Position numbers and translations under genes: made by a program. 64,000 bases of DNA from Apis mellifera (lineage: Eukaryota; Arthropoda; Insecta; Hymenoptera; Apidae), in NCBI RefSeq assembly GCF_003254395.2, contig NC_037642.1:5203903-5267902 (forward strand). Reading direction: 5' to 3'. Below, piece by piece: positions 12,476 through 25,157 of this stretch. How positions within the stretch are numbered: the first letter of the stretch is position 1; each line of letters starts with the position of its first letter. The notes beneath the pieces were generated by a model. The model was given only the letters and a program-made list of their open reading frames with translations, made no database searches and was not told the DNA's origin.

Positions 12476-14935
12476 TCGCTATTACGAAAATGAGCTCCTC
12501 GCATCTATAATGTACTATACTCTCGAACACTGTTCCAATTCCGCAATTACTATTAATCTGTGGAGCATCGGTAAACGGGAATATATACTCCTTTCGAAAA
12601 CAATGGGCCCGTACTGCGATGCGACTTAATCCCGTTCTCGTGATACAATCGCATTAGGATTCCAACAATATCCCACGCAACAAGCTGGGTCAGGGAGAGG
12701 AAGAAATAGGGTGGTTTAGAGGGCCGAAGCTGATAAACGAGCTTCGTTACGGCGAGTTAGCTTAATTGAAAGCTGAAACAGCGACTTTTCGAACTTCCAT
12801 CGATCCATGTTTTATTCGCATCTTATATTATACTTCTCAGGAATATTTTTACTAACTATAATTCTATCCCCATCCATGTTTGAATTTCAATTTATCTCAC
12901 AGTTTCTTTTCTCTGTGTAGCAAAAGAGAACATAACAAGATCCAGCTGAGAAAGGAAAGGTAATCGCTAATTGGCCCGTGTCGCTCACTTCCGTCCAATC
13001 GCCAATAAATCCTTGGCTTTATTCTCCTCTCCTCCTTGTCACCGGTTCAAATCTCGCGAGGAAATCAACTCTTGTCGGAAATGGCACAACTCTCCTTCCC
13101 CGTCGTCATTAAGGAATTGGATACGCATTCTTCGGCGGATGATTAATTGCTGCAACCGGATGTCCCCGCTCCGTAAGTCGTCGCTCCTTCGATTTTCCCA
13201 TTGCGATAAACTCGCCGATTTTTTTTCCTTTCCCTTCGATTCTCTTCCATCTCTCTCTCTCTTCCTCGTCCAGAGAAGGATTATTACGGGCCGCGATATA
13301 ACGCGATTTGTTCGCGGCGCAACGCTCGAAGCGGGCATTAAATGAGAGAATATATTTAGTTGTGCGGTTGCAGGAGGAGGAGGAGGAGAGGGCGGTTATT
13401 ACGAGGCGGTTGTTTCTTGGCGAAAGATCGGAATTCTTTCTCGGGAGGGGAGTATCTAGGCCCTCCTGATTGGCCATCCTCCCGATGAATGGAGTTTTGT
13501 CCCGAGGCCTACGAGCCACCCAGCGAGCCGCGTCCTTCAAGCCTTTTTTTAACCCCCTCGCTCTTCTTTTGCGCCTGATAAATAAAATCCTGGAGCGTTG
13601 CTTAAATTTTAAGCTCCATTAAATGAAATCAACTGAAGTTAGGAGATAAATGTTTTTCGAATAAGTAAGCGTGTTATATCAGGTTTCGAATTTCGGGAAA
13701 CGAAGAATGTAAATGTGTTTCTTATAAGTAAAATTATTTCAGGGATGATAAATCTTAAGTCTACTCGCGAGAACGATATAGAAAACCACAATTTATCAAA
13801 TCTTCTGAGAGAAGAGTTCGCAATTAATCTTAAACTCGTTCAACAACTGCTCGAATGAATTTCTGATTACGATCATGGCTTTACGTTCTTCGACAAACCC
13901 TCTCGAAATTTCGAAAGAAGATCGATCAGCCGAAGAGATGGTTGGAAATCAAGCTTCTCGGCGAAGAAAACGTGAACAGATGTCGTATCGAGGCCGCGCG
14001 CAATATTTTCGCCGTGACAAAAGGGAAAGAATGGCGTGGTGGAGGCACGGTGGCTGTGCATTGTTGTCTGGTGGCCGAGACAAAGAAACCGATTTCAAGG
14101 GTTTCTTTGGGAGGGTGAACGTCCATCCTCTCTCCGTCTGACCGAGAGATTCCCCCCCCCCCTCCTTTCACTCTCTCTCTTTGTTTCTCTGTTTCACGCG
14201 CTCCCGTCGTCGCAATCCCGCGTCGACTGATGAAACTTTCCATTTCCATTCCCGACTTGCTCTTCGAAGCGATGGAAGCATCTTTCCCAAATCATCGAAC
14301 ACGGTGTCGTTTCGGATCTGGCCGAGCCTTTATCCGAGAATAATAGGAGGATATTGCGATTGTTGGAACGGTGGATGAGGTATTTCTGACTGATAATACG
14401 AATATTCCTTGTCCCTGAAAGTTTTACCTCTGACAATGAAGATTGCACATGTATACGATAAGAATAATATTCGTGACTCTTGCGATTTTGCAATTATTAT
14501 TGCTTTGGATAAATTATTATTCGTTTTATTCTTATTCCTCCAAAAGATCAATCCTTAACTTTCTATCAATTTCAGAGATAATTAAAATCTGATGCATTCG
14601 AATAGCGGAAACGTGGTGTTAAAATCGAATTTGTCGAAACTGTCTGCGATTCATCACGAGTGCTATCTCTTTCTTTTTTAATTTTTAGATTTATACGCGG
14701 GTTCTTGAAATTATACAGTATATAACATGATGATGCATTGCCAGGTCTAGCTTTTGAAAAGTAACCAAGGCTCGAGCTTCCTGAATCCTGAATCACTTGT
14801 AAGGTTTCAGCATCGTTGGAAACCTGTTAGTGGATTTCGACTTCCTAGGTAAAGAAGCATGGAAAGGTGTTCGTTATTACATCAAAACTTTCCAGATGTA
14901 TTTCCTTTTAAAAGTGAATTCAATTGAAACAATCT
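12476..14935. other. Noncoding stretch, moderately GC-rich, overlapping low-complexity open frames
   Basis: Several open frames of 90-143 codons on both strands overlap at 12971-14250. They consist of Arg/Ser/Glu-rich low-complexity sequence from pyrimidine-rich tracts, and none resembles a protein family. A (GGA)n lies at 13372-13389 and an 11-nt C-run at 14152-14162. I read this as noncoding, with frames kept open by biased composition. Confidence 0.5.
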
Positions 14936-15098
14936 CTTCCTTTTTATTCGCAAAACGACAATCTCTACAATTTGTAAAAAACGAAACGAACGAATTCAGA
15001 GATCCATAAACCAATCCTTTCTTTTCTACTCGCAAAACGACAATCTCTACGATTTGTAAAGAACGAAACGAACGAAATTCAGAGATCCATAAACCAAT
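14936..15098. repeat. 82-bp tandem duplication, 2 copies
   Basis: Two adjacent copies share CGCAAAACGACAATCTCTAC (at 14949 and 15031) and continue through a common AGAGATCCATAAACCAAT end. They differ at a handful of positions. This is a local duplication without coding potential. Confidence 0.92.
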
Positions 15099-16997
15099 GA
15101 AACGTCAAAAATTAAAAAGATGGCGTCGATCTATTTTTATTAGATGAAAGGATAATTCGAGAGGCATCGATCGAGATCATTTGGACGATCGGTGAAGGTT
15201 CAAAGAAATTACGATCGTTCTTACGAGCGCGAAGAGCTCGATTATACGGTTTTCGCAGTGCAGTAAAGGTGGACAGAGGCGGAATTGCGGCTAACATTAC
15301 TCACGAGGTTCGAAAGCACGTCCAGTTTCACGCCCGGCTGCCGTAAAAACAAGTGTTCCGACCACAGCCACGTGAAAGGGAAGGGAAAACAAAGGGATGC
15401 ATTCGCAAATTCTAGCCCGGCCTGGTGAATAGCTTTGGAAAAGATATCGACGGACCGAGAGTTTTATTCCCTTCGAAAACAGAGGCGTTGCTCCCGATCG
15501 AATTATGAAAACGGATTCTAAAACGGATTGTGAAACGGCTAATCCCGCGAATTATTGGAATATCTAACAATTTTCTCCAGGCGAAAGAAAGAATCTTTTC
15601 CAATTAATTAAATTAAAGCATTATTAAATGCAAAATTTTCTTACACGCTTTTCGATGATTCATCAAACGAACGAATAAATCAATGATCTGCTTGAACGAG
15701 TTTCATTTCATTTTGATAATTGTAATAGTAGATTAATGTTATTAATTTATTCGTGAATCCTTTATTCGAGAAAAAACTTTCGAAAATTGAAAATTTGAAA
15801 GTTTAATGAAAATTGAAAAATTTCCTATCTTTATTCGGAAATGAAATTTCCCATAAGTTATTTATCGTTCCGTTTAAAATTATTCGATCCTCCTTTCGAG
15901 AAGGGCTCGAAAAAATTGGACCAATCATGGAAGCTTCTTCTTTATGCAAATACAATAAGGTTTATTTATGTAAAAGCTTAGAATCCTTGTATAGGCCGCT
16001 TTAGTAGAAATGCAATTTCCAGCTGCGTTTCCGCTAAACGTATCCCGAAATATTCTTTCTTTGATGTGGTGCCCTTTGAAAATGACCAGGCGCAAGTGCA
16101 ACCAGGTTTTAAACAGAAACTTCGTTAATTTCATTCATAAATCGCAACAAATCCCCGCATTGCATTAACTGCGGAGCCGCGATTCCATTTTCTCCTTCGT
16201 TCAACTCGTTGGCGTTCGAGTTCTCGGAACAATAAACGATGAGTGCTTTATGGCTCGTGGTTAATGGCCAATTTTTTTCTTTTTTTTTTCTTTTTTTTCC
16301 CCCCCACTCGAAACTCACCACCATCACGCGAGACCGACGAAATCGAGACGGAGAGAAAGAGAGAGAGAATCGAAATAATCCAAACGGACATCCTGTGATT
16401 AATTAACGAAAAAGAAATGGAAATTTTCGAGTTGGAAGAATTCTCTCTCTTCGTGAACAATTTTAAAGTATTCCAAAACGAAAGAATCGGAAAGAGAAAT
16501 AATATTCGAACGTAATCTCTTTACTTGGCTCGAAATTTGGCCAACAAATATAAAACTTAATAAAAAAAAATCCGAGATAAAAAGAAGAGGAGCTGTAACA
16601 ACACGTGCTACGGCAATTAAAAGATTAAAAATTCATTTGAAAAACAAAAAGAAGAATCGCTGACAATGAAAAGGATTAAACATTCGAAAGAAGGAAAAAA
16701 TAGAGAAAGAAAAAATTCCAAAGAAGGAAAGAAACTTTTATTCTTTGCCCAACTCTCGATTTTCAACCCGGAATAATTCACCACAACTGACGAAACCAGA
16801 AAAAAAAAGGAGGAGATGAATCAAAATTAAATCTCGGTACAATTAAAAAATTACAAATTCAAAAGAGGAAAGAGAGAGAGAGAAGAGAAGAAAAAAAAAC
16901 CATCAAATGAACAGTTTTCATCCACGAAAAAGCTTCCCTTCCTCGACTCGCGATTCCAGGTACCAGCATAATATATCAAATTCCCTTTTTACTCCCC
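15099..16997. other. Noncoding stretch with long T/C tract
   Basis: No gene is recognised. A pyrimidine tract at 16272-16306 runs T7-C-T10-C-T8-C7. From about 16330 onward the plus strand is increasingly purine-rich (many GAAA, GAGA, AAAG strings). Open frames up to about 72 codons are compositional. Confidence 0.55.
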
Positions 16998-17230
16998 TCC
17001 TCTCTCTCTCTCTCTCTCGTTAACATTTTGAGTCACGTGTATTATATTAAGCTCGCAAAAAAAAAAAAAAGAAAAAGAAATCACGGGTCGCGTAAACGTG
17101 GTTCTTCTCTCCATCAGAAGCAAAAATAAAAGCAAAGAAAGAAAGAAAGAAAGAAAGAAAGGAAGGAAGAAAAATGAGAAAAGCAGAGCGAGGAGAGGAC
17201 GAGAGAAAAGAGATCCTTGGTCGACTATCA
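16998..17230. repeat. Microsatellite cluster: (CT)n, A13, (GAAA)n
   Basis: (CT)n at 16998-17018 is followed by an A-run near 17059-17071 and a (GAAA)n/(GGAA)n tract at 17134-17170. The segment from 17130 to 17215 is nearly pure purine on the plus strand and could form triplex DNA. Minus-strand frames crossing it read as Phe/Leu/Ser runs and are artefacts. Confidence 0.9.
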
Positions 17231-20059
17231 AAACCGTCGGTAGCCCCTTTGTCTCTACTACTACGGGCTAATTGAGCGGAACCCGGGCTATCCTTAAGGT
17301 AGAACGAACAACCTTAGAACAGGCTTCGAGGGTTCGATCGACTTCGCTTCTCCCCCTCCCCTCTTCCAAATGTACGGCCGGCCTCTTCCTCGTTTTTTCG
17401 TTAACCCTTTTGGAATTCCTCCTTTGGATGGCCGAGAAAGGGCCCTCCTAGGATCGTCGCGAGGATCAACGGCGAGAGAATTCGCCACTCGTTTCAATAG
17501 CCACGAGGAAATAATGGAAATAATTTCGAGGAAATAACTTGGAAAGAAACATTTGAAAAGGAATATATGGAAAATATATGGAAGGAGGATCTCGTTTCTT
17601 TGAACTGAAAAAAAAAAAAGAGAGAGAGAGAGATTGAATAATATTATCACGTTCGATTAAACTAAGAAAAGGTAAGTTTATAGAATTTGATATTCTTGTC
17701 ACCGTTTATCTTATGCGTTGAGCAATGGAGACCGTGTGTAATCGAATCTCTACACGATTCAGACACACGTTCGTTCAAAGAATTTCGCCTCCGCCAACGG
17801 GGTCCCTACAGAGAGGAATTCATATCTGCTAACTGTCAACAGCGATCCGGCCCTATCTCTCGAGTGGCTCTTTAATCACTTGTAACGAGTTCTTGAGCTT
17901 GTTGTGACCCGTTCGTTTTTCGCGCCTGCCATTACAATCGTTGATATTGAAACGACGAACATTCGACGAGGAGGTCAACACTCTCGATTTCAAAAGCAAA
18001 TTCGAGAATATCGTATTCCAACAATTGCTTCGTATAAGAAATTTTGAAAGAACCTGATTACGTTACATACTCTCTCTCTCCTCGCTTTGTATTAAGCCGT
18101 CCTTCAACAAAAACAAAAAACAAATAGAGAGAGACTTCTCGTTTATCCAGCCAACCGACTACGGAAACCATCTTTCCATGTCCTCGCGTACAAACCATTC
18201 CTCCATCTATCGAAAACTGTTCTTCTTTCCGCCCGGTTACGCAAAAACTCCTATACCTTTCCCCCCCGCATCGATGCCGGTAAATCTCTAAGAAAAACGA
18301 ATCAAATCAGTTGATCGAAAACATCGTTTCCCCGAGCATCGATTCATTTCTCCTCCATTTAATAAATAATCGATCCCATGGATAGATAGATCTTCAATAT
18401 TCTACATATATCTACTAATTTATTATTGATACGATACATTTCACTTCCGCCAAGTTATCTTCTCACTCACGAATCCTTTTTCCAAAAAATGCAAGCGTCA
18501 ATTGGCACGTTTGATAGAATTTTCTTTTCTTCCAACGATCGAAGGAAATACATCACAGAGAGCAATCCGAGAGAACAATGGAAAAGGAAAAAAGAAATAA
18601 GTAAATAGGGAGCGCGAGAATGAAAGGAACGCGCGAAGGACGCGAAATTCCGTCATTTTTCGAGGATGATGCGTATTGAGCAAATGCGAGGAAATGCGGG
18701 GGAAGAGGCGCTATCGTCCCAGCATCCGGGATGTTGCTCGCTATCTAAAACGGACAGAGGCCTGGTATCAACGCCCACGCAATACGCCTGGCGAATAACT
18801 GCTCAATGAATCGACGATTTCGTTACGTTTATTAAGCTCTCTACGCCATCGAAATTTTTCGCAATCGGTTCGTTCGATCCTAGCTAAAAATTCTGACGCA
18901 TTTTTTTTTTTTCAGGTTTTACGAAAGGATTGGAGATTTTTCACAAAGGGAATTTTCCAAAGGGATTACGGCGTGTATTTGTCCCGCTTTCGGATCGAAA
19001 CTTATTCCCCTGATACGACGTTTTACGACGCTCTTATGGTATTAAGGTAATAGCGAAAAATTGCAGATTCCATCGCGCAATTTTTTATACCCGAAATCTA
19101 AATCTAATAATTATCGACTGGGGATTGTAAAGAAATAAATATATAATAGATATTCATTCCAGGTAAAAATTAAAGTTGCTCATTTTAAAAATTTCTTATT
19201 CCAATTTTAATCGAAACTTGGAAAACCACATTCGTTCGTTAACAAAATTCGAAAGGCTCTTCGTACACGCGTATCCCCGAACACGAAGCCAATCAATCAT
19301 GAAACCAGAAGCAGAATTTGGCGGCCAAAACTGTCGATGGCGCGAAAACGGCGAGGCTTGTAATTAAATCGTTAAACAATTTCATTTGGATCGTAAATAT
19401 CGTAATTCGTTGTTTACAGAGAACGGAACAACGGAGGGAGGAGATTGAAAATTGTTCGAGCCGCGTACTAATATCGTTGTTATTATGTTAATGGAACGAG
19501 CATGGCTTCAATTATAATTGATCACGTGACCGAAATGTCAAACGAATTCCTCGGAAAACTATTTCGATCGTCGTTGATTCTCTCCTTGATTTTTTTTTTC
19601 TTTTTGGAATTTCACATCGACGAAGAAAATATTTCTCGAGAGTTTAGATTTTTATTATTTGTTTGCTATTCCATTTTGATATTTTCATAAATAAATGAAA
19701 TGGAGTTTGAATTGTTCGATCTACAAAGGTAAGTGTTTATATTAATTATGCAATTGCAAATTTGGAAAGTAGAAATAAAATTGTATTCGAATTAATTAGA
19801 GAAATCAAGTTCGTGCATGCACATTCGTTTGGGCTGTCTGAAATATTAATAGAAATCTTTCAATTATATCTTTCGTCACTCGTATCGATATCGTAATCAA
19901 ACGTTTAATCCTTCTATGTGTGCAGCAAACTTGTTAAATCATCCGCGCGTAGATAACTTCTTCTCGCCAGATGTTTATGAGATTATCCATATTAGGTCGA
20001 TTAGATTTAAAACAGACGTCTTGAAATATTTTGTCTGAGAAAGATATCGATGCAGAGTG
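17231..20059. other. Noncoding stretch
   Basis: No gene is recognised. Slightly GC-richer patches lie at about 17230-17470 and 18680-18790. A short A-run followed by (AG)n lies at 17609-17632. A TTAACCCTTTTGG string at 17401 recalls a transposon end but has no partner. Open frames do not exceed 118 codons and have no recognisable motif. Confidence 0.55.
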
Positions 20060-20080
20060 ATTCATTCATTCATTCATTCA
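20060..20080. repeat. (ATTC)n tetranucleotide repeat
   Basis: Five ATTC units in perfect succession followed by an A-run. Confidence 0.92.
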
Positions 20081-21241
20081 AAAAAATCCATATACTTAAT
20101 TTACACTCTGAGAATAAGGAAAGAATCGCGATCCACGTGATTCAATATGATGAAATCGTGAAATATAACCGTGAAAAACGGTGTTCAAACGAGTTGCATA
20201 ATGAAAAAAATAATAAATAGCCGCAACAAGGAATATCGAATATCAGGGACGATTCACATCTCATCGTTAATAATCAGCATTATCTTCGAGCAGCAATATC
20301 AAACTTCCGCCAACAATCACGCACGAAAATGCTCTTATGAAATCTGCTTACGTAAGCTAGCGAGGAATCGAATCCCTCCTCCACGTCTCGAACAACAATT
20401 CGAGCGTGTATAATGCATTTTGCGAAGATCCGTCCTCTTCTTCCTGCTCGAATTATCATTTTCATTCTGGAAAATCGTTCCACGAGATAGGAACAATAAT
20501 AGAAATTTCACGAAGGAATTTTCACATCCTATCAATACACCTCAAAATCTAACGATAATCCAATTCACATTACTATATATTTTACATAATAAAAATTGTT
20601 ATTTTCAGAAATCCTCCAATTATTCCACGAATAATGCGTTAATATTGTCTAATATATTTTACACTCGTTGCACAGTTATGATTTACGAAAAGTAAGTTAT
20701 CCAATTTATCTATTATTATAAAAAGGAGAAGATGGATGTCGGTTGCACGGCAACATCAATGCGGACCACCCAAATGCGTGAACGCCAGATATGGAAGCAC
20801 GCACGGCCACCGGAATTTTTGATACTTGCCCGCGTAACAGAACGAGATCGGCTGACGTAATCGCGCAAGATTCTCCCGCGCTATTTTTAAGTGGTAAAGT
20901 CAGCACGTGGCGCGGATGGCGAAATTCGCTCGAGAATTCTTCTCCCTTTTTTCTTCTTTTTTTTTTCCAATCTTTTTCTTCCACCCCCTCTTTTTCCCTC
21001 ACTCCCCGATACGCGACGGCATTACGAAGTGATGAAAAAGGTTTTTGCAAATCTCTTCTCGTGTTATTCCACGAAACCTGGTAAATTATGACTAGGCGGG
21101 ATCGCTTTGACGCTTTTTTCCTCTCCTTTTTTCAAAGCTCCTCTTCTTCTTTATGCATCATGGCGGTTCGTGTATGTTTTTTTCTCTTTCTTTCTTTTTC
21201 GATGAAAGTTTCGTTTTTCTTGCGTATAAATGGATGTGTAT
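20081..21241. other. Noncoding stretch with T/C-rich tract
   Basis: No gene is recognised. A GC-richer patch at about 20730-20940 is followed by a long T/C tract (20938-21000). Two overlapping plus-strand frames and one minus-strand frame here (60-114 codons) reflect this composition and match nothing known. Confidence 0.5.
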
Positions 21242-21262
21242 GTATATATATATATATATATG
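21242..21262. repeat. (TA)n microsatellite
   Basis: About ten TA units immediately after ATGGATGTGTATG. Confidence 0.9.
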
Positions 21263-21527
21263 TCGTGAGAGGTTTCGAGAAGATTTTTAAGAGTTGAGAT
21301 TCGTGAATTTATAGTGGACGAGGTGATTGTGAACGCAGCTTTAAGTGTACGTTTATTTAGTTGTAAATACCGCGATATATGTATTTCGGGGGCTTTAGGT
21401 CGGTGATTTATGACGAGGGAGAGGAATCGTGAATGAAATTCGAAACGATTACTCGTTGTAAATGTAAACGGTGGTAACCGTAAAATATTTTAGAATTAAA
21501 ATTTACGACGAGTGAGAAATCGTGAAC

Positions 21528-21573
21528 GCGATTCGATTCGATTCGACTCGACTCGGCTCGGCTCGATTCGAGT
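21528..21573. repeat. Degenerate (TTCGA)/(CTCGG) pentanucleotide repeat
   Basis: A run of about nine pentamers alternates among ATTCG, ACTCG and GCTCG. It amplifies the TTCGA word that is already frequent across the window. The units change in blocks (ATTCG, then ACTCG, then GCTCG, then ATTCG), which suggests stepwise slippage. CpG density is locally very high. Confidence 0.85.
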
Positions 21574-24500
21574 ATTTATTTAATCGAACAACCACGAGAT
21601 TGGATGTAATATACTGCTATATAAGAATCAAGAAAAATTTATGATTTATGCGATCAATGAGAAATTATGAATGCGAAATTAATTAACATTATTCGCGCGA
21701 CTGTTATAAACGTGATGTATATTTTCGAATTTTCGTGTTCATCTTAAATTCAATCTCGAAAGTGTCGATATCGACGAGTTATAATAAACGCAAAAATGAT
21801 AAATCCAAAATGAATATTTATTTTCGAATACGTTTACATAACATCATCATAGTATGTAGCTAGTTGAAAAAAAAAAATCAAAAAAAAGAAAATTCATATC
21901 CATATGTTTCTATAACCATCCATCCATTCGTTCGTACTTTTTTTTCTCCCCAAAACAATAGCAGATCGAATGGTAAAAAAATTCTCTACGACTCGTTAAA
22001 TTATGGTTTCATAGCGGGAAAAAATATATTCGAGTTGACTTCTTTCTCTCCCTCTCTTTCCAACTCCAACAATTCATACACGAGTGAAACGCACGAGTTC
22101 TCGAATACGTACGCAACGAAACACGGAACGTTCTGGACCGCGTTTATATTTGGTGTTTTAACGCGTCTCTATAGCGGGTTGAATGAATTATTGATGACGC
22201 CGTGGTGGATGTGATTACCGTGTATCGCATACTGGTCGTGTGCGTTATGTCACGTCTTTTTTAATGTATGCAGATGACTCGAACGATGTCATCGTGGGGT
22301 TTAACCGCGGTCGGAGATTCGCTTCAGCTTGACGCCATCGTTGTTCCGCGAAAAATTATATATCCTGATAAGGGGAAACGAGGAAACGCTTACAAAAACG
22401 TTCAAACGTTTATCTGAATATTTTTTTTTTTCATTCCTTTCGTTCCATATCCGAAGATTTCCTCTTTTACCAATTTTATTTTAATTATTTTTTTCTTCGA
22501 AATATTATGTCCCGATATTAATTAATTCGAATACACACTCGAGGAATTTTCGAGAATGAAATCGACAATAAATAAATATGAAAATTTTTTAATCGATCGA
22601 TTTTGCAATCGAAAGATCAAAGATATAAGAAGAAAGGAATCGTGGTGGATGTATATAAAGGATTTGCCTCTGAAATTCAATAAACTGAATGGGAATTGTA
22701 AAATTTTTACGATATTGCTATTAAAAAAATATTGAAACCGCATAGCATAAAGCTGCACGAATCGTTTTCCGCAATATCTTTATATATATTTCTATCTTAT
22801 ACTTTCCTCTCGTAATATATATATATAAATATCAATTCTCTGGTGAGAAACGAGCGGTTTATTATTCATACACGCAATTCTTATAATTCTTTCACAATTT
22901 ATTTTTTTTCCAGACTTTACTCCAACTATGAATGAACGTTTTATTACAATGATATGTAAATACACGAGGAAGACGCGATCCTTGCAAAATTCCTCTCCAA
23001 TCAATTCTCTCCATTAATCTATCCTAAAGTGTACCACGAACGAATCCATCGCACGAATCAACTATAATTTCTCCAGAAATCGTTGGAAATCGATATTCGA
23101 TCAACAATATTTATGAATAATCGGATTTTCCATCACACGTGACGCCGTTTCGATTCAATTCCCGATCAAGTTGGCAGCCTCGAGGACAAGGCGACGTACG
23201 CGTGTACGTTCGAAATTAGTTACAGAGGCCAGATTAGGTATGGTGGGCGTTTCAATCAGTCACCAGGCATTTCAATGACGATATTAGCGAAGGTAAGTAG
23301 CCGAGACGCGGGGTTTCCGTTATGGACGTAATATCATTAAGCTCTCGCGCAATTGCGAAACGTCGATAGATTGACTTTGCAAATTTTCCTCTTTCTAAAT
23401 ACATCTTATATTTACCAAAAAAAAAAAAAAATAATCTCCAAAATAGCTTGATAGAAGAAGTAGAAAAGAATTCGAATCTCATTCTCATTCAGAATTTCTT
23501 ACTTCAGACTTATCGACTTATCTGAACGTTGATCTCTGCTACTCGAATTAAAAGTTATAAATAGTAGGAAGAATGGACTGCTATTAGATTAACCGCTATT
23601 AGACGAATTACTTCCTCAATCAAGGCACGCTACATCATACGTCCTCGTATACAATGGATTTTTACATACCGCGATACAATATCGGATAAATCCATCACGT
23701 ATTATCTTATTCGAATCCATCGTTGAATAAATAAATTTTACAGCTGATCGATTCAATTACAACTCTTCGATTAATCTCTAACAAATGGAATTCCCCTCAA
23801 TATCTCTATTTCAAGATAAGATATCGAGCAATTTCATATTCGCGAATATTTCGGATAAAAAAAAATATGAGAGATATCGCGGTTCGGGAAATCATTTCTC
23901 GAAGAGAGAGAGGAAGAGCCGATAAATAGAGAACGCGTGTGCGCGCAATCAGCCTTCCCTCTTCCGGTTTCCCGTGTGTCTCCGTGGCTGGCTATACTTT
24001 TAGAACACCCGATAAACAGTCCCTATAATAGAGACGACGCCGCGCCAGATAGATAGGCTTTTGATCCTCTAATAGTATGCTGATGGAGCGACGCGCTCTG
24101 CTAACTCCGACCGATTGCATCTCGTTCATCGAATCTTTCCCCTCGCGTGCTCCACTGGTTAATGGCACGTGGCACGCGTCGACGAGATCCCCACGATTTT
24201 TCCTTCCTTTTTTTTGACTTTTCCTTTCATTTCAGGAAAGAAATCGAGAAAAGAATTTTCGAGAAAAATCGAGAGGTTTATGGGAAATTTAAATAATAGA
24301 CTGCTATTATTTTTTACTCTTTCTTCTCGAGACATTTAACGAGACGGAGATATTTCTCAAAACGGAGACAGAGAAATCGAAACAAATTGTCCACTCGCCT
24401 CTAACTTTCTACCAGTTTAATATTTAAGAATCCATATGTCACGCATCGTTCGACTAAACGTCTGCTCGTTTACATATTGCCCAACGCCGCTTCGTTTCCT

Positions 24501-24584
24501 CCGTGGCCTATTGGCCACCCGTTCGAAACGTGCTCGAACGTTAAATCTGGCGCGACAGCCTCCGCAATCGAGCCGATTTACGAA
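21574..24584. other. Noncoding stretch
   Basis: No gene is recognised. It is mostly AT-rich, with a GC-richer patch at about 23900-24200. Short (TA)n lies at 22818-22828 and an A-run near 23419-23432. The longest frame (116 codons, 21864-22214) resembles nothing known. Confidence 0.55.
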
Positions 24585-24604
24585 GCTCCTCCTCCTCCTC
24601 CTCT
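24585..24604. repeat. (CTC)n trinucleotide repeat
   Basis: About six CTC units within a moderately GC-rich patch. Confidence 0.88.
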
Positions 24605-24689
24605 CCCTCGACTCGTAAAACAACCGCAAAATCCGTGTTTATTAGTCGTATTTAACCGAATAATTCTCGAGGAGGGAAAAAGTCTTGGG

Positions 24690-24715
24690 ACTCTGTGTGT
24701 GTGTATGTGTGTGCG
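24690..24715. repeat. Imperfect (TG)n, Z-DNA-prone
   Basis: A TG run interrupted by one TATG and ending in GCGCG. Alternating purine-pyrimidine DNA of this kind can adopt Z-form. It is short and probably of no functional importance. Confidence 0.85.
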
Positions 24716-25126
24716 CGATGACGACACTTGACGACGTCATCCCCGCGTTTAAAAATTCGGTTTATAATAAAAGAAAAAAAATACGGCGAGAGAATTGGAT
24801 TCGATGATCAAAATTCGTCCGCTTCCGGGCTTTTAACTCGTTTTCGCGAGATATACGAGCGGATGAAACTCTTCTCGAGCGCATTATTCGAAGGGACGTG
24901 GAAGATAAAAAAGGAGGGAGAGAAGAGGCTGTTAAAAGTTGCCTGGGAGGGGGGAGGAGAGGTAAGGAGATCCGAAAGGTCGTCGCTTTTGATGGTTTCG
25001 GGAACGAGTTATATCTTCGGTGGAGGGGGAGGGATTTGTTCGGGGACTGGACTGGAATTCTTGGAAGTTGGTTGAATTCTACACTTCGGTATTCCTAATT
25101 GAAGTTCGAAGCGACTTTGTGCTTCG
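24716..25126. other. Noncoding stretch, purine-rich
   Basis: Three overlapping plus-strand frames (66-115 codons) cross a GGA/GGGG-rich tract at 24900-25040. They are Gly/Lys/Glu-rich and match no family. I treat the tract as noncoding. Confidence 0.5.
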
Positions 25127-25157
25127 ATTTCTTCTTCTTCTTCTTCTTCTTCTTCTT
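25127..25157. repeat. (TTC)n trinucleotide repeat
   Basis: About ten TTC units, nearly perfect. Confidence 0.95.

Noticed and set aside
13109..13540. 143-codon minus-strand open frame
   Set aside because: Low-complexity Arg/Ser/Glu sequence overlapping frames on the other strand; no recognisable motif.
17401..17416. TTAACCCTTTTGG as a possible second piggyBac end
   Set aside because: No inverted partner with GGGTTAA nearby. Also rejected for the same reason: 37951 (TTAACCCTAAAC) and 61344 (TTAACCCTTTC).
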